Shown: positions 43,370-52,670, counted from the stretch's first letter. The stretch: 64,000 nucleotides of DNA from Paraferrimonas haliotis (GCF_002282895.1 NZ_NRRB01000002.1:124001-188000), one strand, 5' to 3'. The notes: generated by a model not told the origin, from the letters alone. A program made the numbers and translations.

Positions 43370-44968
43370 ATGGTCAGACAATCCTGCTTTGCCGCTCTGT
43401 TGATAACGACCCTGTTGTTTAGTGTTACCACTTACGCCCAAACTACCGATTGGAATAAACTCGAATCCAACCTCACTCAGCAACTGCAGTCAATGGAAAC
43501 CCTAGAAGGGGAGCCAAGAGATTTAGCAGAATTTCGCCTCAATCGAATGGCACAAAGTCTCCGTAAAGCCATCGACGGTGAAGTAACTAACAAAACGGCG
43601 GCAAAAACCGTTGTGCCCCACGTTCAATTTCAACTCAGTTATCTCGAAGATTACGGCAAGTATCTTGATCAGCGCATGCAAGAGTTAACTAACGAATACT
43701 CTGAACAAGCCTCAGATGCCGTATTGAACAAAATGCTCAAGCGCTATCACCAAAAAGATCAGTATTATGCCATGCTGCAACAAAGCCTAGCCTGGGCAAA
43801 TCAACTGAACATTGACACCAAAGCGCAAACTGATGAACTCAAGCGAGAGCTTGCTGAACGCCTAGATTACCTCGTCGACTTTGCCCTGTTTAACCGAGAG
43901 AAATTGAGTCGAATCCAAGACAAATTGGCCTTAACACCGGCTGACCAACAAGGCGATTTGCAAGCCTCGGCTACCGCCATTAAAACTCAATTAGTGGCCA
44001 TTGATACCAGCTTAAAACAACAAATATCGTTGATGAGCGGGCTGCAAATGGATACCACGCATTATCAGCAAACCATGTTCAACCTTACCGGTGACATTAC
44101 CCAAGATGTTCTTAATGTAAGTTTGGCCAGCAAACTGGCGAAACAATGGTGGGACAAAGCCAGCAGTCAGTTATTCGAAGAAGGCCCTGGTCTAGTATTT
44201 AAGCTACTGATATTTGTTTTGATCATTGCGTTGGCCAGCTTAATAAGCCGCGTTGTGGGCAAGCTTGTCGGACGCGCAGTAAAAACCTCTAAACTTAACT
44301 TTAGTAAATTGCTGCAAGACTTTTTCGTCAGCTTAGCCACCAAGATTGTCGTGGTTATCGGTGTTTTAATTGGTTTATCACAATTAGGGCTAGAACTTGG
44401 TCCCTTGTTGGCAGGTTTCGGTATTGCCGGTGTCATTATTGGTTTTGCCCTGCAAGATACGCTGTCAAACTTTGCCTCAGGCATGATGATTCTGATTTAT
44501 CGGCCTTACGATGTCGGCGATTTGGTCATAACTGCAGGTGTTACCGGAGTGGTGAGCCACATGAGCTTAGTATCCACAACCATTAAGACGTTGGATAACC
44601 AACGCCTTATTATCCCGAATAATAAAATTTGGGGAGACACCATCAACAACATTACCGCTGAAACTCACCGTCGTATCGATATGGTCTTTGGCATTGGCTA
44701 CGGTGACGATATTGAACATGCAGAGCGCGTACTTATCGATATTGTTGAGAACCACCCACTGGTGTTAAAGGATCCGGAGCCGAAAGTAAAATTGCATACC
44801 TTGAACAACTCTTCAGTTGATTTTGTGGTTCGCCCTTGGGTTAAGCCTAAAGATTACTGGGAGGTTCATTGGGACATAACCAAAGCCGTTAAACAACGCT
44901 TTGATGCAGAAGGAATCAGCATTCCATTCCCGCAGCGCGATGTGCACATTTATCATGAAAAAGATTAG
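43370..44968 (+). CDS. MscS-family mechanosensitive channel with periplasmic extension
   Basis: This 532-residue channel has a signal peptide (ending TYA-Q), a periplasmic helical domain of about 250 residues with coiled-coil character, and then the MscS core. The core contains the pore helix GFGIAGVIIGFALQDTLSNFASGMMILIYRPYDVGD, cited here in part (residues about 345-382), and the beta domain TTIKTLDNQRLIIPNNKIWG. It releases solutes when the membrane is stretched. The next gene overlaps its end by 14 bases. Confidence 0.92.
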   Translation: MVRQSCFAALLITTLLFSVTTYAQTTDWNKLESNLTQQLQSMETLEGEPRDLAEFRLNRMAQSLRKAIDGEVTNKTAAKTVVPHVQFQLSYLEDYGKYLDQRMQELTNEYSEQASDAVLNKMLKRYHQKDQYYAMLQQSLAWANQLNIDTKAQTDELKRELAERLDYLVDFALFNREKLSRIQDKLALTPADQQGDLQASATAIKTQLVAIDTSLKQQISLMSGLQMDTTHYQQTMFNLTGDITQDVLNVSLASKLAKQWWDKASSQLFEEGPGLVFKLLIFVLIIALASLISRVVGKLVGRAVKTSKLNFSKLLQDFFVSLATKIVVVIGVLIGLSQLGLELGPLLAGFGIAGVIIGFALQDTLSNFASGMMILIYRPYDVGDLVITAGVTGVVSHMSLVSTTIKTLDNQRLIIPNNKIWGDTINNITAETHRRIDMVFGIGYGDDIEHAERVLIDIVENHPLVLKDPEPKVKLHTLNNSSVDFVVRPWVKPKDYWEVHWDITKAVKQRFDAEGISIPFPQRDVHIYHEKD

Positions 44969-46271
44969 CCAACTTACTGCGGCAGCGATACTGGCTGCCG
45001 CCGGCTCAGCCAATATTGCCGTTGCCGAAGAAGCTTCTGCAAAATCCACTGAGCCCCCTGCTCCATGGGGCATCGGCATTGGGGTTCGCCAAGCGCAAAT
45101 CCCCTATAACACCGAGATAGACAAAGTGGCCGATGTCATCCCTTTGTTCATTTACAAAGGTGAGCGCTTCTACATTGACGGTTTAGAAGGTGGCGCACAC
45201 CTTTGGAAGAAAGACGGCCATCAGCTCAATTTGTTTGGCAAGTACCGCTTCTTTGATGTTCCAAAAGAATATCAAAACCAGACTCAAGCCGACGCTTTAG
45301 ACTCCGGGCTTCAGTACCGCTATGAAAGCGAACAGGATTGGTACGCAGACATTAGTCTACTCAGCGACACTCGAGGCCATCCGTCGGTATTAGGGCGCGT
45401 TGGAAAGCCATTCAAATTCGACAGCTTGTATCTGCACCCCTATGCAGAAACCCGCTGGAAATCGAGCCAGTATAACAGCTATTACTATGGCCTCGATCTG
45501 CTGGATGTGGACTCAGGGTTCTCTTACGGCGCCGGCGTAAAGGCGAGCTATCATGTGGTGTCTAATTTGCATTTGATTGCGCAAATTGGGGTGACCCAAC
45601 ATGAAAAGTCATTAACCCAATTGCCGATGATGAATCAAAGTCATCAGGTAGAAAGCTTTTTAGGGTTTGGTTTCTTCCCCACAGAAGAGCAAAAAACCAA
45701 TCCCATAGCGTCAAACCCCGGCGAATACATAAGGGTTTCACACGGTTGGGCGACACCGTCTAACTTAAACGAAATATTGAAATTTAAGACCCGCAAAGAC
45801 CCTTATAACAATCAAATGACCTCGGTCTTTTATGGTTTCCCTTTAGCGGATAACCTATTCACCCTGCCATTGGATGTGTATTTCACCACCGGCATAGGCC
45901 ACCACCAGCCATCAGAGGTACAAGACCGCTCGTGGGAGGGCGTACTCGCCGTAAAAGCCTACTATACAATAGATTGGCCAAGAAAATGGCGCTTTGGTGT
46001 GGCGGAAGGTTTGTCTTACGTAAGCCAAGTGACCTATATCGAGCGAACCGAGTTGGATGCCAAAGACTATCGACCGTCTAAGTTACTTAACTATTTAGAT
46101 TTTAGTTTTGATATCAACATTGGCGATTGGTTTAATTCGCCAAAACTCAACCAGTTGTGGCTGGGTTGGTCTATTCACCACCGCAGCGGCATCTTTGAAA
46201 CCAGTTCCGCCTTCGGTCGAATCAAAGGCGGAAGTAATTACAACACGGTTTACTTACAATGGCATTTCTAA
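44955..46271 (+). CDS. MipA/OmpV-family outer-membrane protein with extra C-terminal barrel
   Basis: This outer-membrane protein of 438 residues has a signal peptide (ending IAVA-EE). The MipA/OmpV-like part covers about residues 35-240 (WGIGIGVRQAQIPY, IDGLEGGAHLW, LNLFGKYRF). The second part (245-438) starts near PGEYIRVSHGWATPSN and ends WLGWSIHHRSGIF then KGGSNYNTVYLQWHF. That pattern recalls acyloxyacyl hydrolase or PagL-like barrels, but the match is weak. Ordinary MipA is about 250 residues, so this looks like a fusion. ATG at 44955 overlaps the MscS stop by 14 bases; a longer frame from 44901 would lack a signal peptide at its start. Confidence 0.8.
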   Translation: MKKISQLTAAAILAAAGSANIAVAEEASAKSTEPPAPWGIGIGVRQAQIPYNTEIDKVADVIPLFIYKGERFYIDGLEGGAHLWKKDGHQLNLFGKYRFFDVPKEYQNQTQADALDSGLQYRYESEQDWYADISLLSDTRGHPSVLGRVGKPFKFDSLYLHPYAETRWKSSQYNSYYYGLDLLDVDSGFSYGAGVKASYHVVSNLHLIAQIGVTQHEKSLTQLPMMNQSHQVESFLGFGFFPTEEQKTNPIASNPGEYIRVSHGWATPSNLNEILKFKTRKDPYNNQMTSVFYGFPLADNLFTLPLDVYFTTGIGHHQPSEVQDRSWEGVLAVKAYYTIDWPRKWRFGVAEGLSYVSQVTYIERTELDAKDYRPSKLLNYLDFSFDINIGDWFNSPKLNQLWLGWSIHHRSGIFETSSAFGRIKGGSNYNTVYLQWHF

Positions 46272-46283
46272 GCCACTGATGAG

Positions 46284-47150
46284 CTAATTAAGGCGCTCCA
46301 CTTGTCCAACCAAGTGAGGGCGTCTTCCTCGACCGTCTCGAAGCTCAAAATGACAACCGTCATTATTGGGCTCAAATCCAAAACTCACCTCTGCAGGTAA
46401 AAACAGCGGCAACTTAAATTCCACTGAAATTTTGCAAGCACCACTGCGGTATTGCTCAGGCAGAGCTGCGACACAGCGCCCTTTTGACCACATGCCATGA
46501 GCAAGAATTTTATCAAAGCCAAATTGCTTAGCCAGGATAGGGTGAATGTGTATCAAGTTATAATCGCCACTTGCGCTTGCGTATTCGCGACCAAGAGAGG
46601 CTTGCAATGGCCATTGGCCGATCGGGTCCCACGTCATCCCTGAAGCCCTTGGCGGTCGAACTCGCTTCGCTTTTGCTTGCGCCGACTTGTACAAGTAAAT
46701 GGATTTTGCTTGCCATACTAAATCCTGCCCTGCATAAGCTTGAGACAAGAGCTCGAACTCTAAACCGTTATCGGTTACTTGGGATTCGGTTAAGTGACAC
46801 TCGAGGCGTAAGGTTTCATCAAAGCCGATATCGCGATACTGCTCAATTTCATTTCTAAGATGAATCATGCCCCACAGTGGGATGGTAATGGCCGGATTGG
46901 TAAAGATGATGGCGTGTAAACGAAACACTTGGGTATATAAATAAGTGACGGGCAAGTACTGAGCATTGTGGTCGAACTGACACACTCGTGAGTACCGTTC
47001 AACTTTGACCGAATCCCCTTTCCATTGCGGTAACGACACCGAGATGTTGGGCATAAGCTTGCCATCCCATCCGGGCTTACGTGAAAACAGAATTTTTCGA
47101 TAAACTTGCAAAAGCGAAGGCAGCTTTTTTAGCTGCTGCTGGTGTTTCAT
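46284..47150 (-). CDS. MaoC-like hot-dog domain dehydratase
   Basis: This protein of about 288 residues carries a C-terminal MaoC/hydratase-2 domain with the motif YASASGDYNLIHIHPILAKQFGFDKILAHGMWSKG. The Asp-His pair of the motif is the expected catalytic couple for hydrating enoyl-thioesters. The N-terminal half is a second, less conserved hot-dog, as in double-hot-dog proteins. No signal is present. The ATG at 47150 is preferred; an earlier frame from 47195 is open. The natural substrate is unknown, probably a fatty acyl-CoA or ACP intermediate. Confidence 0.78.
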   Translation of the reverse strand: MKHQQQLKKLPSLLQVYRKILFSRKPGWDGKLMPNISVSLPQWKGDSVKVERYSRVCQFDHNAQYLPVTYLYTQVFRLHAIIFTNPAITIPLWGMIHLRNEIEQYRDIGFDETLRLECHLTESQVTDNGLEFELLSQAYAGQDLVWQAKSIYLYKSAQAKAKRVRPPRASGMTWDPIGQWPLQASLGREYASASGDYNLIHIHPILAKQFGFDKILAHGMWSKGRCVAALPEQYRSGACKISVEFKLPLFLPAEVSFGFEPNNDGCHFELRDGRGRRPHLVGQVERLN

Positions 47151-47247
47151 AATTGCGTCGGCTCTAACAGTGTGAAAATAATAGCTAAGTTGCACATTGT
47201 AGCACTATGAAGCCGCCGCGGGTACTCGCTCAACTCACACCCCGCTT

Positions 47248-48120
47248 TTAACAATCCACCTTCCAGCAACTGGATACTATAGCGCCTCTTTTTTTAAAGA
47301 TATCGGGTAAAGATTCCGGTCCAACAAGGTGAGCCGCACCAACAATAACCACTAATTTTTGCTGCTTGTTACTGTCAAGCAAACGGCTTAATTCCGCGGC
47401 CATGCCATAATTTCGTTCGGTTAACACCGCGTCCATGAGTTCGCGGTTGTTGCTAAAGCCGTCTTCAATGAGCTCTAAAAAATCAGCTTCATTGCCGCTG
47501 CGCCACACCTCAACCAAAGCGCTAAGCTCCTGTTCATCGGCCTCAAGGGCGTCTTGGAGCATTAATTGCTGAAGCTCGTTAGACAGTCCTGAAAACAACT
47601 GAAACTGAAACTCAGTGGATTCTAACTGATAGCGTTTATGCTCTGGATAGTTTGCAGACACCCAAGTCTCAACGCCATATTCCGGCGTTAGCCCCTGTTC
47701 GCCAAAACGGATCATCGTAATCACCGACGCTTGCATCCAAGCTTTTAAGTAAGGAATGGAAGCGCATTGAGTGGCATAGTTTTTACAAAATGCCTGTCGT
47801 TTATTGAGCAATTCACGATCAATATCTTGCGCTCCCATGCCGTAGCGTTGAACCAAATCCACCATATTCGCTTGCTCGAGCAACACTTCAAGAACGATGC
47901 CGTCCGCATCTTCTAGCTTACGCTCGATAACACTCGCCATTGGGTACATATCGGCTTTGCCGACATGAATAGAGCCCAGTAAGTAGGTGGTACTGCCGTT
48001 AATTTGTAAACGATAAAACGGCGGCTTATCAGTCGGTGCCGCCTGCACGCTGATGCCAGTTAAAAAGAGTAAAACCAGTAATAGTAGTTGCCCAAGTCGT
48101 ATTGGTGTATTGATTGTCAT
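47248..48120 (-). CDS. TraB/GumN family protein, exported
   Basis: This 290-residue protein has a signal peptide (ending VQA-AP) and the TraB/GumN fold (PF01963). The family motifs are TYLLGSIHVGKADMYPM near the N-terminus, GIVLEV in the middle, a YGVETWV segment, and VIVGAAHLVGPESLPDIFKKRG at the C-terminus. GX2H-type motifs at each end suggest a metal-dependent hydrolase related to Tiki proteases. The cellular function in bacteria is not established. A cysteine pair near the C-terminus (SSCWKVDC) may form a disulfide. Confidence 0.88.
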   Translation of the reverse strand: MTINTPIRLGQLLLLVLLFLTGISVQAAPTDKPPFYRLQINGSTTYLLGSIHVGKADMYPMASVIERKLEDADGIVLEVLLEQANMVDLVQRYGMGAQDIDRELLNKRQAFCKNYATQCASIPYLKAWMQASVITMIRFGEQGLTPEYGVETWVSANYPEHKRYQLESTEFQFQLFSGLSNELQQLMLQDALEADEQELSALVEVWRSGNEADFLELIEDGFSNNRELMDAVLTERNYGMAAELSRLLDSNKQQKLVVIVGAAHLVGPESLPDIFKKRGAIVSSCWKVDC

Positions 48121-48170
48121 CCTGAACCACCCGTATAATTTGTCGAAATTCCGTTTTTTAGGAGATGTGC

Positions 48171-48482
48171 ATGGCGCAACATCCAGTATTAGCGCAACTG
48201 CGCAGCAGTTTACAAACTGCCTATAGACAAGCTCATGACGCTGATAAAACTTTAGACCAGCTTAGCCAAAATGGCCATGCTAAGTTTGAACATATATTTA
48301 AGAGTGATCAAGGATTTACCACTGAGTCAAAGCGCTTTATGCCGTATCTTGAAGAGATCGTATCTCAATACGATCGCTTAGAGCAGCAACCAACCCTCGA
48401 CAATCAAAAGCTGCAATGGGTGGTTACCCAGTTAGGTTTGCTGTTGCAAACCTTGGCCCAACTCAAACAGAATCTCAAATAG
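48171..48482 (+). CDS. Short helical protein, possibly PriC-like
   Basis: This 103-residue protein is all helical and soluble. A stretch KFEHIFKSDQGFTTESKRF with a following LEEIVSQYDRL and a C-terminal VVTQLGLLLQTLAQL resembles the N-terminal region of PriC, the primosomal replication protein, but it is shorter than E. coli PriC (175 residues). GGAG at 48161-48164 points to ATG 48171. It is divergent from the TraB gene and has its own terminator. The PriC idea is tentative. Confidence 0.6.
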   Translation: MAQHPVLAQLRSSLQTAYRQAHDADKTLDQLSQNGHAKFEHIFKSDQGFTTESKRFMPYLEEIVSQYDRLEQQPTLDNQKLQWVVTQLGLLLQTLAQLKQNLK

Positions 48483-48512
48483 AAAAAGCCAGTCATAATG
48501 ACTGGCTTTTCT
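48483..48512 (+). terminator. Rho-independent terminator
   Basis: AAAAGCCAGTC and GACTGGCTTTT form an 11-base stem with T-runs on both sides. It serves the short PriC-like gene and perhaps the convergent DUF3016 gene. Confidence 0.88.
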
Positions 48513-48528
48513 TTAAGTATTCAATTCA

Positions 48529-49071
48529 CTATTGACTAAGCTGCGGTTTCAGTTTCTTATTTAACCAATCTTTCATCATACGGCTTTCGAAATAAAAACT
48601 TTTATGGTTGGCTTGAGCGGTTCGCATTTTCGTATCGAACCCCATATCTCTTATCTCTTCATTACCTTGCACAACCACTTTACCGTCTTGTTTCACCTCG
48701 TAGCTAAAGTGAATGCGCGGCGGATAAATGCCTTCGATGATTCTAAGATTGCTCGGCCCAGCCCCAAACGTTGGGCGAACGTCACCCGCTAAATCAAGCT
48801 CAGTCACTACCAATGTCAGCGTTTGCCCTTCCGCCAATACGCGCCCAGCGTCTTTAGCCAGCTCTTCGGTGATCTGGTCAAATGCGCGCTTAGCGTAGCG
48901 ACTTTGAATGTCGTTAGCCGCCTTAACATCGCGATAGTCTTTGTGGTTTTCCCAAGTAACCATCACCGGCGTTTCTTCAACCACATAGTTAGGTTCGGTT
49001 AATTCAGAGGCTGATGTCGTAAACGTCAGCGACATCATTGCCGCAGCGGTTAGCCATGTTACAAGTTTCAT
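48529..49071 (-). CDS. DUF3016 exported protein
   Basis: This 180-residue protein has a signal peptide (ending SAS) and matches DUF3016: a VTWENHKDYRDV start, then AGRVLAEGQTLTLVVTELDLAGD, and the region PPRIHFSYEVKQDGKVVVQGNEEIRDMGFD. It is periplasmic with unknown function. Such proteins are widespread in Shewanella and other marine gammaproteobacteria. Confidence 0.86.
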   Translation of the reverse strand: MKLVTWLTAAAMMSLTFTTSASELTEPNYVVEETPVMVTWENHKDYRDVKAANDIQSRYAKRAFDQITEELAKDAGRVLAEGQTLTLVVTELDLAGDVRPTFGAGPSNLRIIEGIYPPRIHFSYEVKQDGKVVVQGNEEIRDMGFDTKMRTAQANHKSFYFESRMMKDWLNKKLKPQLSQ

Positions 49072-49207
49072 GGTAATTCCTCGTATCTTCTTTCTCAGTA
49101 GGTAAATTCTATCTTCGACTTACTGAACCTAGACTGAACATGTTTTAGACAATCTTAAGCTTAGCAGTTCTCATAACACATCGATACCGCCAACGCCTGA
49201 AAGGCTG

Positions 49208-50005
49208 TTACTGTGGTGACGTACTCGCCTGTTGCGCCAACTTTTTTAAGACTCGACTGGCCGCAACAAAACCAAAGGTACCGGTGACCATAGTAACCGC
49301 GCCAAAACCTCCAGAACAGTCCATTCTCATGCTACCGGATGCGTCGGGTTTCGCCGAAGAAACTTCTCCATTGCTTGCAGGATAAGTTAGTTGTTCGCTG
49401 GAAAACACACACTCAACACCAAACTTACGCTTTGGATTTTTGCTGAAATGATAGTCTCGTCGCAGTAAATTACGGACTTTCGCCATCAGAGGATCTTGAT
49501 AAGATTTCGCGATGTCAGCGGTTTGAATTAGAGTTGGATCCAGTTGCCCACCAGCGCCACCTACACTGATTAGCTTCACTTTATTGCGCTTACAATAGGC
49601 AATCAACGCCGCCTTGGCCTTTACCGAATCGATGCAATCAACCACAAAGTCTGGCCGGCACGATAAAATGGTTTGTAAATTATCTTGGCTTACAAAGTCT
49701 TCGACCTGGTGGACAATGGCTTCTGGGTTAATTTGTTTAATGCGCTCAGCCATGACTTCAACTTTAGAGTCGCCTATGGTTTGTGCCGTTGCATGGATTT
49801 GGCGGTTAGTATTGGTTACGCAGATGTCATCTAAGTCCACTAAAGTAATTTCCTTAATACCGCTGCGCGCTAATGCTTCTGCCACCCAAGTGCCAACTCC
49901 ACCTATGCCGATGACTACCACATGCGATTGATGAAATTTGGTCAAGGCATTTTCGCCATACAATCGGGCGATGCCGCCAAATCGCAATCTGTAGGACTCG
50001 TTCAC
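49208..50005 (-). CDS. tcdA: tRNA threonylcarbamoyladenosine dehydratase TcdA
   Basis: This E1-like enzyme cyclises t6A37 of tRNA to ct6A with ATP. The nucleotide-binding motif is GIGGVGTWVAEALARSG, with TLVDLDDICVTNTNRQIHA next, and FVVDCIDSVKAKAAL containing the catalytic region. A C-terminal GFGAVTMVTGTFGF is typical. In E. coli this gene sits next to csdA-csdE, which supply sulfur to it; here they are about 16 kb apart. The 265-residue length is normal. Confidence 0.94.
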   Translation of the reverse strand: MNESYRLRFGGIARLYGENALTKFHQSHVVVIGIGGVGTWVAEALARSGIKEITLVDLDDICVTNTNRQIHATAQTIGDSKVEVMAERIKQINPEAIVHQVEDFVSQDNLQTILSCRPDFVVDCIDSVKAKAALIAYCKRNKVKLISVGGAGGQLDPTLIQTADIAKSYQDPLMAKVRNLLRRDYHFSKNPKRKFGVECVFSSEQLTYPASNGEVSSAKPDASGSMRMDCSGGFGAVTMVTGTFGFVAASRVLKKLAQQASTSPQ

Positions 50006-50356
50006 ATTTAATACTCTTTGGTTTTACACTGGCACCATTATACCAGCCTATTGCGCCATAGCTATGTTGCACTAACTTGTGCATAATTTTGCTAAACGTA
50101 CAAATCTAACAATAAGTTAACGTTAAAAAAATAAAAAACAGACAGAGTTCAAACAATTCCTTAATTAACAGAGATAAATCTAGTTTTTGTTGCCTAGAAA
50201 TGAGACCTTGAGCACAAAATATCTTTGATAAAGCTGTAACAATCCGCTGCGAAGTCGCATTAGTCAACGCTGATTTTGTGGCTTTGATTAGCCACACCAC
50301 AAGCCTGTGCAGGGCTAAATAATAAAAGAGCTATTTCTAGTTTTTGGGAGAAAATT
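50006..50356 (+). promoter_or_regulatory. Long upstream region of the porin gene
   Basis: This 351-base gap carries no gene that I can support. It is AT-rich and should hold the porin promoter and its control sites, plus the tcdA promoter. A perfect 7-base stem (TGTGGCT at 50277-50283, AGCCACA at 50290-50296) lies 61 bases before the porin start and could be part of a 5' leader. GGGAG seven bases before the GTG is the ribosome binding site. No clear -35/-10 pair could be chosen. Confidence 0.4.
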
Positions 50357-51457
50357 GTGAAAAAAACGCTAATTTCTGCATCCGTTGCTTCAATCCTTGC
50401 TGCAACATCATTTTCCAGCATGGCCCAGGATCCAACTTTCTATGGCCGTTTAGACGTATCCGTTGCCAATTCAAGCAATGGTTACGGCACCATGAGCAGC
50501 AATGATAACGGTCAAGGCGGTACTGTTTTAGAAAATAACGCCTCCATGATAGGTGTTAAAGGCGCTCAAAATATCGCTGACAATTTAGACATTGTTTACA
50601 AGGTTGAAGTGGGTGCTAATGGCTTCAACAACAGCAATCCATTTAGTGCTCGTGCGACCTGGATTGGTTTAAAAACCGCGGCAGGTACCGCCATCATCGG
50701 TCGTGAAGATTCCGTATTTAAAGCGTCTGAAGGAAAAGTAGATGCCTTTGGTAACGGTAACTCAGACATCGATAAGTTGTTGCCCGGCCAAGGTCGCGAG
50801 TCTGACGTCATCAACTACTACTCACCCAAAATTGCCGATCTGGTTTCGGTTAATGCCTCATATGTGCTAACTGATAGCCTAGGTGGTGGTAAATACGCGG
50901 AATCCGATAACGCCTACGCTGCTAACATCACCTTTGGTGACAAAGGCATGAAAGCACAGCCGTTTTACGCTGCAGCCGCTTATGTTGATGGTATTGAAGA
51001 CGTTAAAGCCTACCGTGGTGTTGTTACAGGTAAGCTAGCGGGCGCTACCTTAGGTTTCTTATATCAAAACTCTGAGAGCGTAAAATCAGACGTTGATTTG
51101 AAAGGTAACACCTACATCGCCAGTGCTACCTACCCAGTTGGTAACTTCTTGCTAAAAGCTCAATACGGCCAAGACGATTCTGGCCTAGGTAAGTTCGCAA
51201 CCGCTTTCGGTGACGGCAACCTAGATGCAAGCGGCGACAAAATGTATGACATGCAAAAAGACATTGAAGATTTTGATCTTAAGTATTTCGCAATTGGCGC
51301 GAACTATAACCTAGCAAGTAATGCCTATGTCTACGCATATTACACTAAGTTTGATGGCGACTTTAGCTTGAAGCTAAGCAACCCAACCACACCGGCTACC
51401 AATACGGTAGATATGAAAGACGACATGTTTACCCTAGGTATTCGTTACACTTTCTAA
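50357..51457 (+). CDS. General porin (Gram-negative porin family)
   Basis: This outer-membrane trimeric porin has a signal peptide (ending SMA-QD) and a barrel of about 16 strands. Typical pieces are PTFYGRLDVSVANSSNG, NLDIVYKVEVGAN, ATWIGLKTAAGTAIIGRED and the C-terminal FTLGIRYTF ending in phenylalanine for BAM recognition. It starts with GTG after GGGAG. The loop with LLPGQGRESDVINYYSP is the constriction region seen in OmpC/OmpF-like proteins. It would let small hydrophilic solutes through. The single gene ends in a terminator. Confidence 0.93.
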   Translation: MKKTLISASVASILAATSFSSMAQDPTFYGRLDVSVANSSNGYGTMSSNDNGQGGTVLENNASMIGVKGAQNIADNLDIVYKVEVGANGFNNSNPFSARATWIGLKTAAGTAIIGREDSVFKASEGKVDAFGNGNSDIDKLLPGQGRESDVINYYSPKIADLVSVNASYVLTDSLGGGKYAESDNAYAANITFGDKGMKAQPFYAAAAYVDGIEDVKAYRGVVTGKLAGATLGFLYQNSESVKSDVDLKGNTYIASATYPVGNFLLKAQYGQDDSGLGKFATAFGDGNLDASGDKMYDMQKDIEDFDLKYFAIGANYNLASNAYVYAYYTKFDGDFSLKLSNPTTPATNTVDMKDDMFTLGIRYTF

Positions 51458-51490
51458 TGAGTAACCCCTTAAGGTTTACTTCCTAAAAAT

Positions 51491-51512
51491 AAGGCGACCC
51501 ATTGGTCGCCTT
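51491..51512 (+). terminator. Terminator-like hairpin after the porin gene
   Basis: AAGGCGACC (51491-51499) and GGTCGCCTT (51504-51512) form a 9-base stem with a 4-base loop. The following T-run is short and broken. Confidence 0.7.
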
Positions 51513-51557
51513 AATTATTAATACGCTCTATTGGATTTACGCTGAGCTATTTTTTCT

Positions 51558-52214
51558 TTACTTTTTAGTTAGGTAATAGCTGTTCTCTACTAATCGCTGC
51601 ACACCTTTTTTCACAAACTTTGGGCTGTCGGAGAGAATGTCATTGCTTTCCAGTAATTCAAAGCTAAAGTGCTTTGCTAAGTTGTCTTCTAACCAGTTTT
51701 CAGTGACAGCGAACGGTGGTCCATCGATTTGATGTTGCGGGTAATCAAGAGTGATAAGCAAGCCTTTGGCGCCTGCAGGCAACAGATGCGCTAGCTGTTC
51801 TAGGTAACGGCTTCGCATTGACTCTGGCCAAGCAATCATGGCGGCTCGATCGTAGAAGAAATCACAACGGCCAACCTCATTAAGGCTCAACTCAAAGAAA
51901 TCACCTTGATAGAGGCTTAGCCTTTCGGTTTGATAACAAGCCAGTTGAGCAACTTGAATGACGTCATAGGGCAAATCCGTTTCTGCAAAAAATTGCTCCA
52001 CTGCCGATTGATTGAGTTCACACCCCACCACCTTAGAGTGGGCCGCCATAAAATAGGTTAAATCGAGCGACTTGCCACATAAAGGCACCAACACCTGAGC
52101 ACTGTCATCCGCACCCAAGCTAGGCCAATGTTTTACTAAAAGTGGGTTGACTTGCGATAAGTGGAAACCAATCTGCTGATTGCGCCAGCGCTCATGCCAA
52201 AAATCCGGGGTCAT
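51558..52214 (-). CDS. tpm: Thiopurine S-methyltransferase family protein Tpm
   Basis: This 218-residue SAM-dependent methyltransferase is of the TPMT class. The start WHERWRNQQIGFHLSQVNPLL and the SAM motif VLVPLCGKSLDLTYF are diagnostic, and DFFYDRAAMIAWPESMR is a third signature. In bacteria, Tpm methylates thiopurines and tellurite or selenite species. The natural role is not known. Confidence 0.93.
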   Translation of the reverse strand: MTPDFWHERWRNQQIGFHLSQVNPLLVKHWPSLGADDSAQVLVPLCGKSLDLTYFMAAHSKVVGCELNQSAVEQFFAETDLPYDVIQVAQLACYQTERLSLYQGDFFELSLNEVGRCDFFYDRAAMIAWPESMRSRYLEQLAHLLPAGAKGLLITLDYPQHQIDGPPFAVTENWLEDNLAKHFSFELLESNDILSDSPKFVKKGVQRLVENSYYLTKK

Positions 52215-52304
52215 AATCTACTCGATTTTCTACAAAAGAGGCTACTCTAGCGCATCACTTTCAGTGAGAGCAAGTTTCACTTTTCGCTCGAACAGATTTC
52301 ACCT

Positions 52305-52670
52305 TTAGTTAGAGTTCGCTTCGCTTTGGTCAAGTGCCCGCAGCGCGTTATTCGCTTGGGTGAGCCAACTGCAGTTATCGCACTGACATTTCAACTGGTA
52401 CTCATGTTCCGGCTCTAAGGTCGCGTCAATAAAATCCATCGCAAGTACAATTTGCGCAGTCAAATCTGACAGAGTTTTATCTTCAAGAGCGACTAATTTA
52501 TCGTTGTGATTAACCCAGGTGCACTCCCCGCCTTGGTAACAGGTACGGCAACGAATGTCTGTTTCGTCAAAAAAGCCATTATGAGCGCACTGGTGCAACT
52601 CCATAGAGGCGGTCATTTTTTGCCTAGGGAAATCCAGTAGTTTTATTAATTCTGATTTCATCACTGTCAT
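52305..52670 (-). CDS. Hypothetical cysteine-rich cytoplasmic protein
   Basis: I do not recognise this 121-residue protein. It has seven cysteines, with pairs CRTC and CQCDNC that may bind a metal, and no signal or membrane segment. The pattern CRTCYQGGECTWVNHND near the middle looks like a metal site. AAGGAG is 7 bases before the ATG. It is divergent from nothing close; the upstream neighbour is the AhpD-like gene on the same strand. Confidence 0.6.
   Translation of the reverse strand: MTVMKSELIKLLDFPRQKMTASMELHQCAHNGFFDETDIRCRTCYQGGECTWVNHNDKLVALEDKTLSDLTAQIVLAMDFIDATLEPEHEYQLKCQCDNCSWLTQANNALRALDQSEANSN

Noticed and set aside
50106..50300. 64-codon minus-strand frame upstream of the porin
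   Set aside because: It lies in AT-rich control DNA, resembles nothing and lacks start signals.
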